Assembly: GCA_947054185.1 (NCBI GenBank)
Contig: CAMRVW010000027.1
Span: 1-17,338, forward strand
Source of the DNA: an uncultured Rikenellaceae bacterium
Lineage (GTDB): Bacteria; Bacteroidota; Bacteroidia; Bacteroidales; Rikenellaceae
Length of the DNA stretch: 17,338 bases
Direction of reading: 5' to 3'
The position numbers were made by a program, and so were the translations under genes. The notes beneath the pieces are model-generated. The model was not told the DNA's origin. It saw nothing but the letters and a program-made list of their open reading frames with translations, and made no database searches. This document shows positions 7,296 through 14,137 of the stretch, piece by piece. Numbering within the stretch: the stretch's first letter is position 1; each line of letters starts with the position of its first letter.

Positions 7296-10200
7296 ATGGA
7301 TAAACTATCATCATTTTACAATACCTTCGAGATAAAGAGCAGAAGTCTCGATTCCATCTTCAGACAATTGTGTCAGCCGGCCGATTACAAACAACTTGAC
7401 AAGGGTACATGGAAAGAGGCGTTGGTAAACCGTTACGGCGACATGATGTCGGCCGCCCCCAACCTGCGCTCATTGGCGGCAAGGCGCATCAACGAGGGAT
7501 TGGCGGCACGGGGGCATGGCCCCATAAATGCCGAGCACGCCTATTTCAACACATTCACGGGTGGTTACCGCGAAAGCGGCTCCACAGCTTACTTTCACGA
7601 TAGGTCGCATCTGAAAGAGTCGTATTCGCTGGTGGATGCGGCCATATTCGACATCTTTGCCAAAGACTGGAGCGGCAGATGGAATGAGCTCGACAACGAC
7701 TTCACCAACGGCATATACTTCGATGGCGGCAATGCCTATAGGTGGAATATCGTCAACAAGTTGCCTTTCAGCAGCAAGATAATAGCCGATATTTTGAAAA
7801 ACGGCGATAGTCTCGCGACGCTCTATCCGGCAGAGTTTGATGCCTTTTGGGGTAAATATGCCGATCTTTACCGCGATTTTGTCGCCGACAGCTTTCTGGC
7901 ATCGGCATTGATGCAATATCGCCACCGCATGTTGACAGACCAGGGCTTTGCACTGTTGCGCAGCATATATTACGGCAATTACCCCTCGGGATGCAGGGTG
8001 ACAAGGTTTGATGTTTGCGGTTATTATGCCTCGGATATCATCTGCATACGCCGGGCCGACTGCATCATACTATATATACCCGGTGCGAACATGCCTTTCA
8101 GAGAGTTCGTGAGCCTTGGTCAGGTAAGAATATGGGTTAGCGAACAGTTGCATAACAGCCGTAATCGTCAGGCATTGGCGCGCCACTTCTCTTTGGTCGA
8201 CCGTAAGGACACATCGACAGGTTACGGAGTCGACAGCGTGTTGGAAGATCTTGGAGGGGAATCGAAGCCTATGAATCCCTATAGGGAGATATTGAGCAAA
8301 GAGCAAGATTACGACCTATCTTTCAATGTGTTCGACACCATGCGTGACCACATAAAGGCACGTACGGATGTCGACAAGGCGCAAAACCCTGTGAACTCTT
8401 TGGATTGCATCACCGAGTTTGCCGGCTTTTTCCTGGCGCAAGAGCCTATGATAGGCATGGTTATGCCCGAGGCTCCGTCTGTGTTTGACATACGGGCGTC
8501 GCGTACGCCGTTGGGGTTGGACCATGCGTGGGTTGTAAAACCCGGCAATGAGGCTATTGCCCATCGTTGTGTCGGCTCAAGGGTCAACACCGACACTTTC
8601 CGCACACTCGACCTGTTACGTGTGGCCGGGGTGTGGAGCGGCAGACTCAGGAACTTCTCTCGTCCTGAAGATGAAATACCGGCCTTTGCCTCCGAGGAAC
8701 AGGCTGTTGCCGCCCGTTTCGGCCTTACACCCGAGCAGCAACGCAATGTTCGTGTGGGCGACACCCCCCTGCTTCCGCTCGAGGGTCAGCCTGCCGACAT
8801 AAGGCTGGTGCGTCTTGCCGACACCGGCCTGCCGCTGGCGGTGATAAGAGACTTTGCCGGCAATCAGTATGAGTTGCTCGACCCCATAACATTAGACGAG
8901 ACCGAGGGGCAGCTTGTAAGCGCCATAAAGCAAGAGAAGTCTGACAAGGTGCATTACACCAGCAACGGCTCTTTCAGGGGATGTCTTCCTTTCGAGCCTT
9001 ACAGACATGTGTTTGAATATCTGTACACCTCAGAACGCTTCAAGACGGAGGCCAAGGTGTTTGACAAGACCGATGCCGATGTTATAGCCAAGGTGGGCGA
9101 CTGTCTCGGCCGCATACACGGGGCAGTGACGTTGCGGGAGTGTCTGTCTGCTGTTTGGGAATTGATGACGGCGGTGCAGTCCAACGTCGGTGCAGAGGGT
9201 CAGGACGACGGATTCAAAAAGCTGCTCGTATCGGTCAAATCACAGGCAGAGGATGTTATTTTCCCCGATGGTATGGAGCAGTTGAAAAACAAGTTGTTCT
9301 CTGTCTTGTCAACGATAGGTCCGCAAGCGGCCACATATGTCTATTATGCGGGCATGGAAGAGCTTATGGGTGAGAATGATGGACTTACGGCAATGCTTGT
9401 CGATTATGCTCTCAACGACGACATCACACGGTTGTATGACAAAGGGGCCGGCAAGCAATTGGCTGACGGGGTGCCGTCATCGTATCTCTATGTCATCGAC
9501 ACGCACGACTTCAATTCGTTGCTTACCAGGTATTTCTCGTTTGAGCCTTACGTCAGTTTGGGCTTTCCCGACAACAAAACGGTGTTTATGGTGGCGTTCA
9601 GCAAGGTACAGAAGGCCGGTTTGTTGGATAAATGCCGGTTGGAGGGCAACAAGCTCTGTTTAGGCGTCTCTTATGAAGAGCTGGCGCACACCTTTTCGGG
9701 ATTGACAAACAGAAAGGACGAGCTTTACATTCATTCGCAGACGCTGTTCTTTATGTTAAGAGAGCTTGCGGGAGATGCGTGGAGCCCTGAGGTGGGGATG
9801 GTTCGGAAATATGCGCTTCCCGGCCATGTTAAGGCTGTGATAAATAGCAGATTGTTAGCTATGTGGGACGTTTATCATCTGACCGGGAATTTCGATTTTT
9901 CGCTATGGGATAGCACATACGATGACGCGTTCATACATGAGTTTGAGCCCCGTCAGGGTGAAACCGACGATCAGACCGTCGCAAGACAGATAAGGCAGCT
10001 TCTTGCCGGCAAAGGTTGTGCCTTGCCGGCCAATGAGGCGGGTGTCGGCTTTTTCCTCGACAACATAGGCGCGTTCGTTGAGGCCGGGGTGACATGTGTC
10101 GGCGTGACATCGCTCTATCGAGACCTCATAGAGACCCAGGTTGGGCGGTATATGGCAGGCGAGTCTATGGACACCCGGCTGAGGTTGATGTTGATGACGT

Positions 10201-11177
10201 TGGATAATGGGGCTGCCGACGGGGTTTTCTTCCGTTTGCTTGGGGCGGCCCGTGACAACAAGTTGCGCCTGCTGCCTTTGGGTGAGTCTGACGGTTCGCT
10301 GTCGATAGATACGGATATTTACACGCGGCTCTGTTTCCGTGGGGCGACACTTGTCAATGCCATGGAGATGTTGCCCGGTGACGGTAAGACGGTGGTGTTT
10401 ACGCATCAATATATGATGTTCTCCACTCCCGGCATAAATGCGCCGCTTCCCGGCATTACGCAGTGTTTGAATATTCCGGGCGCATGGGTTGACGACAATG
10501 GTCGGCTCTCTTGTCATTCCGATTTGGGAGAGCGTACCACATTCCCGCCCTATAGAAGGTGTCAGGTTGACGAGGACGATATGTTGCCCGTGGTGGACTA
10601 TGGTGCCGCCTGGGAGGAAGAGCCATTGAAGCTGATGCCCGATGCCGGCAAGCTGATAGCCATGACCACCTTGCCGGAGCAAGAGGGCAATGACCCGACA
10701 GCCTCGGTGCGTGAGCAGATACTCAAGGCCACGGTGAGCGAGGATGACTGGGAGGGGCTGCGGCAGGATGTTGCCGCCATAAAAGAGCTGTTGGCCGACA
10801 TGCCTGTCGATGCCGTAACCTCGGGCAGCGCCCAGGGCTATGAGGCGGCACGACGGATGGAGATTGCGGGTTACCGTCCCGGCAATGGCGTATCGTTGGT
10901 ATGGTGGAAGCGTAACAGTGACGAATTTTTCTATTCGCCCCGTTTCCATGTGGCCCCGACAGTGTTGTTGTATGGCAACGAGTATGTGGTCGACTCTGCG
11001 CACAAGCAGTTCGGCAATTCGGACGAGGGCGTGATAGTGCTGCCCATAGACGATTGGGCTGCCGAGATATGCAATAAGGCCAAGGCGACCAATCCCTATC
11101 TGATGTATGTCATGAAGAAGGAGGGTGAGCAGAAGGTCATTTCGCCCTTTGTCTTCATGGCTCCTTGGGTGCGCTGA
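7296..11177 (+). CDS. PMT-like paralogue lacking the catalytic Cys (ToxL2, pseudo-toxin)
   Basis: A 1293-residue paralogue of ToxL1 and of PMT along its whole length: YKQLDKGTWKEALVNRYGDM near 31-50, ILYIPGANMPFREFVS near 264-279, and a C-terminal domain with VSLVWW, H1218 and D1233. The His-Asp spacing (15) is kept. The catalytic Cys position aligns without gaps to Gly1177, between Ser1176 and Ser1178, and there is no Cys nearby. The translocation helices are also altered: where ToxL1 has apolar residues, ToxL2 carries D398, R400, R403 and P405 in the first, and R429, D433, R436, D439 and R442 in the second. The frame is open for 1293 codons, so this is not a decaying pseudogene. It probably cannot deamidate or cross membranes alone. 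Partner, decoy or antigenic variant are all possible. It is cotranscribed with ToxL1 (23-base gap) and followed by a terminator. Confidence 0.93.
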   Translation: MDKLSSFYNTFEIKSRSLDSIFRQLCQPADYKQLDKGTWKEALVNRYGDMMSAAPNLRSLAARRINEGLAARGHGPINAEHAYFNTFTGGYRESGSTAYFHDRSHLKESYSLVDAAIFDIFAKDWSGRWNELDNDFTNGIYFDGGNAYRWNIVNKLPFSSKIIADILKNGDSLATLYPAEFDAFWGKYADLYRDFVADSFLASALMQYRHRMLTDQGFALLRSIYYGNYPSGCRVTRFDVCGYYASDIICIRRADCIILYIPGANMPFREFVSLGQVRIWVSEQLHNSRNRQALARHFSLVDRKDTSTGYGVDSVLEDLGGESKPMNPYREILSKEQDYDLSFNVFDTMRDHIKARTDVDKAQNPVNSLDCITEFAGFFLAQEPMIGMVMPEAPSVFDIRASRTPLGLDHAWVVKPGNEAIAHRCVGSRVNTDTFRTLDLLRVAGVWSGRLRNFSRPEDEIPAFASEEQAVAARFGLTPEQQRNVRVGDTPLLPLEGQPADIRLVRLADTGLPLAVIRDFAGNQYELLDPITLDETEGQLVSAIKQEKSDKVHYTSNGSFRGCLPFEPYRHVFEYLYTSERFKTEAKVFDKTDADVIAKVGDCLGRIHGAVTLRECLSAVWELMTAVQSNVGAEGQDDGFKKLLVSVKSQAEDVIFPDGMEQLKNKLFSVLSTIGPQAATYVYYAGMEELMGENDGLTAMLVDYALNDDITRLYDKGAGKQLADGVPSSYLYVIDTHDFNSLLTRYFSFEPYVSLGFPDNKTVFMVAFSKVQKAGLLDKCRLEGNKLCLGVSYEELAHTFSGLTNRKDELYIHSQTLFFMLRELAGDAWSPEVGMVRKYALPGHVKAVINSRLLAMWDVYHLTGNFDFSLWDSTYDDAFIHEFEPRQGETDDQTVARQIRQLLAGKGCALPANEAGVGFFLDNIGAFVEAGVTCVGVTSLYRDLIETQVGRYMAGESMDTRLRLMLMTLDNGAADGVFFRLLGAARDNKLRLLPLGESDGSLSIDTDIYTRLCFRGATLVNAMEMLPGDGKTVVFTHQYMMFSTPGINAPLPGITQCLNIPGAWVDDNGRLSCHSDLGERTTFPPYRRCQVDEDDMLPVVDYGAAWEEEPLKLMPDAGKLIAMTTLPEQEGNDPTASVREQILKATVSEDDWEGLRQDVAAIKELLADMPVDAVTSGSAQGYEAARRMEIAGYRPGNGVSLVWWKRNSDEFFYSPRFHVAPTVLLYGNEYVVDSAHKQFGNSDEGVIVLPIDDWAAEICNKAKATNPYLMYVMKKEGEQKVISPFVFMAPWVR

Positions 11178-11239
11178 CGGTGATGGGGCGTCGGTGTGAA
11201 AGATGCCGGCGCAATAGCTTCAGGGCAATGTGTTGACGC

Positions 11240-11280
11240 GCGGGTACGGAAAGAGTGATGCTTTCCGTACCCGCCTTTTA
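11240..11280 (+). terminator. Terminator of the toxin operon
   Basis: A perfect 14-bp stem (11240-11253 with 11261-11274) around a 7-base loop is followed by TTTTA at 11276-11280. It starts 63 bases after the ToxL2 stop. It lies between convergent genes and may also stop the minus-strand flavodoxin-ferredoxin transcript, although no U tract follows on that strand. Confidence 0.9.
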
Positions 11281-11301
11281 TTGCATTGATGCAGGGTGAT
11301 G

Positions 11302-12060
11302 TTAAAACCACTCGGGCTCGCGTCGGCGGCTGTTGGCCTTTACGAATTTCCGTCCGGCCAGTCTGTAAAGAAGGCCTCTGAATTTGCGGGCGTCACGGTG
11401 GCACACCTTTATGCAACGGCAGCACGATATGCACTTGGCGTTGTCGGTAAGGTATGGGTGTGCCGGGTCTATCGCTCCTGCCGGACATTCGCCGGCGCAT
11501 ACGCCGCATTCGACACACAGGCTGCGTCGGGCCTTGGGGTGTATGGGCACTCCTCCGGGTTTGCGGTATGGTCGGTTGCCGTTCACCGAGCGGGGTTCGA
11601 AGGTGCTTTTGCCGTCGATGCGGTCGCGGCACAGACGGGCGAACAGCTCTATCTTGCCTGTGTCTGGGCTGTCGGGGCGCGACCTTGCAACCTCGGGGAA
11701 TATGCAGTGCTCGGCAATGAAGGCGCCGGCGGCTATGGGTCTGAAGCCCTGCGCCGTTGCTATGTCGCACAGCTCCACAAGGGCGTCGTCATAGTGGCGG
11801 TTGCCATATACGCACACCGCAATGGCGGCCTGTCCGTTGCCGCGCACCCTTTTGAGCCGTTCGGCCGCAAGCGACGGTATGCGCCCGGCATACACCGGCA
11901 TGCCTATGATTACGATATCGGACGGCTCGTCTATGTTTATATCCTGCACCCGGGCAGGGGTGATGTCGTGTTGCGACACGTCGCCGCCCATGCGGGCAGC
12001 CAGCTCCATGACCGTCCGTCTGGTGGTGTCGGTGGCGCTGAAAAACAGTGTGTGAATCAT
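11302..12060 (-). CDS. EFR1-family flavodoxin-ferredoxin protein
   Basis: A 252-residue fusion. Residues 1-150 form a flavodoxin-like domain with a phosphate loop near SATDTTRRT (8-16) and the VYGNRHYDDAL flavin loop (84-94). Residues 180-222 carry two [4Fe-4S] motifs: C182, C185, C188, C192-Pro, and C210, C213, C216, C220. C214 is an additional Cys and the second motif lacks the usual Pro. EFR1-type proteins are thought to shuttle electrons between FMN and iron-sulfur clusters in anaerobes; the physiological partner is unknown. Cytoplasmic, no signal peptide. It lies 36 bases downstream of the acetyltransferase gene on the same strand and is probably cotranscribed. The Lys/Arg-rich C-terminus (225-249) is unremarkable. 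The family call is strong and the reaction is not established. Confidence 0.9.
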   Translation of the reverse strand: MIHTLFFSATDTTRRTVMELAARMGGDVSQHDITPARVQDINIDEPSDIVIIGMPVYAGRIPSLAAERLKRVRGNGQAAIAVCVYGNRHYDDALVELCDIATAQGFRPIAAGAFIAEHCIFPEVARSRPDSPDTGKIELFARLCRDRIDGKSTFEPRSVNGNRPYRKPGGVPIHPKARRSLCVECGVCAGECPAGAIDPAHPYLTDNAKCISCCRCIKVCHRDARKFRGLLYRLAGRKFVKANSRRREPEWF

Positions 12061-12096
12061 ATAGGGATCTCTTTTATTTAAGCAGGGGTGTCGTTT

Positions 12097-12657
12097 TTAC
12101 TCTTGTGTATATTGCAGATGGTGCATCGTGTGGCCGAGGAAGTGCTTGGTGCCCACCTGCCTGAATCCGAGACGGAGGTATAGGCGTTCGGCTTCGGGGT
12201 TGTCGGTGTCGACAATAAGCCCCACGCGGCGGTGCCCCTCTTTAAGGGCCTTGTCGCGCAGCGATTCGAGCAACAGCCTGCCTATGCCGCGACCGCGAGA
12301 CTCGGGCAACGTGCCGAGCGAGTCGAGGTAAAATTCGCCCGGGCCCGTCTCGTCGTCGCAGAGGGCGGGCGTGACACCGTGTTTTGCCATCACCTCGAAG
12401 GTGCGGGCCCGCAGCTCTTGCAGTCGGGCGCCGTCATAGCCCACTATGGCGCCTGCCGTACGGCCGTCGACCTCGGCCACGAGCGCGTTTCGGTGGCTGT
12501 ATTGCGACAGCTCCTCTCGGGCCAGTTGTTCGAATATCTCGCGGTTATGGGCACCGCAATATTTTTGTGCCGTCTCCTCGCCTATGGCCATGATGATGGC
12601 CGAGGCTATTATGGATGCATCGTCGGCGGTGGCCGGCCTGATCGTTATCTGTTCCAT
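12097..12657 (-). CDS. GNAT family N-acetyltransferase
   Basis: A 186-residue GNAT protein. The start at 12657 (MEQITIRPATADD) is chosen over an in-frame ATG 70 codons upstream, because the family domain begins at once with ITIRPAT and the extra stretch is not conserved-looking. The acetyl-CoA-binding motif A is SRGRGIGRLLLESL (120-133) after the beta-4 strand (FYLDSLGTLPE), and motif B is NPEAERLYLRLGF (153-165). Members transfer an acetyl group from acetyl-CoA to an amine of a small molecule or protein; the substrate here is not evident. It is upstream of the flavodoxin-ferredoxin gene. Confidence 0.88.
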   Translation of the reverse strand: MEQITIRPATADDASIIASAIIMAIGEETAQKYCGAHNREIFEQLAREELSQYSHRNALVAEVDGRTAGAIVGYDGARLQELRARTFEVMAKHGVTPALCDDETGPGEFYLDSLGTLPESRGRGIGRLLLESLRDKALKEGHRRVGLIVDTDNPEAERLYLRLGFRQVGTKHFLGHTMHHLQYTQE

Positions 12658-12752
12658 TGTCGTAATTTTTTGGTGCCGCCCCATTGGGTGCAAGAGGTTT
12701 GTGCGGCTATGTTTCCTCTCTGCAAGTCGCTTTAGCGCGCAACTTGAACATA

Positions 12753-12760
12753 TAAAGATA
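12753..12760 (-). promoter_or_regulatory. -7-like element upstream of the GNAT gene
   Basis: Minus-strand TATCTTTA differs by one base from TAnnTTTG and lies about 95 bases from the ATG. No convincing TTTG is seen at the -33 position, so this is weak. Confidence 0.25.
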
Positions 12761-12845
12761 ACGAAAAATATGCTGATATGATGCCTTGTGGCGAGAAATA
12801 ATTTTTGCGCGCCTTGACGGTGAGAGGTTACCCCGATTTTTTGAT

Positions 12846-12853
12846 TACCTTTG
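12846..12853 (+). promoter_or_regulatory. -7 element upstream of dtd
   Basis: TACCTTTG matches TAnnTTTG exactly. A start near 12860 would leave about 50 bases before the dtd ATG. The -33 box is not clear at the usual spacing. Confidence 0.4.
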
Positions 12854-12910
12854 TGCATGATAAACATGGTATCGGCAGTTTAGGCCGGTGTCTGTCTTTG
12901 CTTTGATGAT

Positions 12911-13363
12911 ATGAGAGTCGTAATACAGAGAGTGAAATATTGCCGTGTGGTGATAGATTCCAAGGAGTTCTCGTCTGTGGGCCGCGGGTTGGCCGTGTTG
13001 GTGGGCGTGGAAGATGCCGACACGCGTGAGGATGCCGACTGGTTGGCTGCCAAGATATGCAAGATGCGCCTGTTTGACGATGTCGACGGGGTGATGAATC
13101 TATCGGTGGTCGATGCCGGCGGCGATATCATGGCCATAAGCCAGTTTACCCTCATGGCCTCCACCAGGAAGGGAAACAGACCCTCGTACATCAGGGCTGC
13201 CGCACCGGGCCACTCCAAGCCCTTGTATGACTATTTCGTCGAGCGCCTCGGGGCAGAGAGCGGCACCGAGGTCAAGACCGGGGTGTTTGGCGCCGACATG
13301 GCCGTGGAGCTTTTGAACGACGGTCCCGTCACCATTGTGATGGACACCAAAAACCGCGAGTGA
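12911..13363 (+). CDS. dtd: D-aminoacyl-tRNA deacylase
   Basis: A 150-residue Dtd. It hydrolyses D-amino acids (and glycine mischarged on tRNA-Ala) from tRNA, protecting translation in the cytoplasm. The two family signatures are present: SQFTL at 77-81 and the Gly-cisPro motif DGPVT at 137-141, with Gly138-Pro139. Length is normal for the family and the N-terminus MRVVIQRV is canonical, which supports the start. It is the first gene of a plus-strand cluster; the next gene begins 15 bases after its stop. In several Bacteroidales dtd sits beside the MazG-like gene, as here (recalled, not checked). Confidence 0.96.
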   Translation: MRVVIQRVKYCRVVIDSKEFSSVGRGLAVLVGVEDADTREDADWLAAKICKMRLFDDVDGVMNLSVVDAGGDIMAISQFTLMASTRKGNRPSYIRAAAPGHSKPLYDYFVERLGAESGTEVKTGVFGADMAVELLNDGPVTIVMDTKNRE

Positions 13364-13378
13364 TAAAACAGTAACGTC

Positions 13379-13708
13379 ATGACTATAAAGGAGATGCAGA
13401 TGCTTGTGGACGGCTGGATAACCAAAGAGGGGGTGAGATATTTCGACCCTCTTACCAACATGTTGCAGCTTACCGAAGAGGTTGGTGAGTTGGCTCGTGT
13501 GGTGTCGCGCACTTACGGCGAGCAGTCGTTCAAAGAGGGCGAGCGCCGTTCGTTGGGCGATGAGCTTGCCGATGTGTTGTGGGTTGTGACCTGTCTTGCC
13601 AACCAGTGCGGCGTCGACCTCGAAGCCGAGCTGATAGCGGGCCTCGACAAGAGAAACAATCGCGACCGTGACCGTCATAAAAACAATGCCAAGCTGACGG
13701 GCAGATAG
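13379..13708 (+). CDS. MazG-like nucleotide pyrophosphohydrolase
   Basis: A 109-residue all-alpha NTP pyrophosphohydrolase of the MazG/dUTPase-like superfamily, which converts (d)NTPs to NMPs plus pyrophosphate. The Mg-binding signature is present: E33-E34-x2-E37 (LTEEVGELA) and E62-x2-D65 (GDELADVLW). Its single-domain length is normal for the short MazG-like proteins. It lies 15 bases after dtd. The C-terminal tail (RNNRDRDRHKNN) is strongly charged. A house-cleaning role for non-canonical nucleotides is usual for the family; the specific substrate cannot be read from sequence. Confidence 0.92.
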   Translation: MTIKEMQMLVDGWITKEGVRYFDPLTNMLQLTEEVGELARVVSRTYGEQSFKEGERRSLGDELADVLWVVTCLANQCGVDLEAELIAGLDKRNNRDRDRHKNNAKLTGR

Positions 13709-13795
13709 TGTGAAAAAGGCGCGTGATGACATGCGACGTGGCAGTGCTGCCTTTGAGCGGCGTGTGTCGTGCAGGTTGCCGTAAAAGAGAATGTT

Positions 13796-14137
13796 ATGAG
13801 TGATAACGACTGGAAAAAGAGACTCGGGGTGGTGTTTTCGACCAATCCCGATTTTGAATATGACAAAGGTGAAGACGATGTTGCGGCCACCCTTCCGCCA
13901 TCGCAGCAAAAGTTGCGCATAGCGCTCGACCGTCGCAACAGGGCGGGCAAGCAGGTGACGGTGGTCTCTGACTTCATAGGCTCTGACGACGACCTTAAAG
14001 AGTTGTGCAAGAGCCTTAAGACAAAGTGCGGTGTGGGCGGGTCGGCCAAAGACGGGCTCATAGTCATACAGGGCGACCAGCGTGCCAAGATAGCCGATAT
14101 ACTCGTGGCAGCCGGATATAAAGCGAGGGTGATATGA
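13796..14137 (+). CDS. yciH: SUI1/eIF1-like translation initiation factor (YciH family)
   Basis: A 113-residue bacterial SUI1 homologue. The start MSDNDWKKRLG at 13796 is preferred over an in-frame GTG nine codons upstream, because it follows AAAAGAGA and matches the family N-terminus. The hallmark LKTKCGVGGSAKDGLIVIQG (74-93) is complete. The eukaryotic counterpart eIF1 controls start-codon fidelity; bacterial YciH is thought to bind the 30S subunit and affect non-canonical initiation. It is cotranscribed with dtd and the MazG-like gene (87-base gap before its ATG) and overlaps the next gene by four bases (ATGA, 14134-14137). Confidence 0.95.
   Translation: MSDNDWKKRLGVVFSTNPDFEYDKGEDDVAATLPPSQQKLRIALDRRNRAGKQVTVVSDFIGSDDDLKELCKSLKTKCGVGGSAKDGLIVIQGDQRAKIADILVAAGYKARVI

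Noticed and set aside
9903..11003. 366-codon open frame antisense to ToxL2
   Set aside because: Shadow of the paralogue gene; no family features, rich in His, Arg and Gln as expected from reversed GC-rich codons.
3406..11177. Interbacterial polymorphic toxin with immunity gene
   Set aside because: No small downstream immunity gene, no variable C-terminal cassette, and full-length similarity to a host-directed toxin.
7296..11177. ToxL2 as a decaying pseudogene
   Set aside because: The frame is open for 1293 codons, the other triad residues are kept and the reading frame is undisturbed; the changes are localised rather than scattered stops or frameshifts.
11296..12081. 261-codon plus-strand frame over the flavodoxin-ferredoxin gene
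   Set aside because: The minus strand has two complete CxxCxxCxxxC motifs and a flavodoxin fold, so this frame is an antisense shadow.
12658..12867. N-terminal extension of the GNAT gene from an ATG at 12867
   Set aside because: The GNAT domain starts directly at 12657; the extra 70 residues are not family-like and overlap the promoter region.
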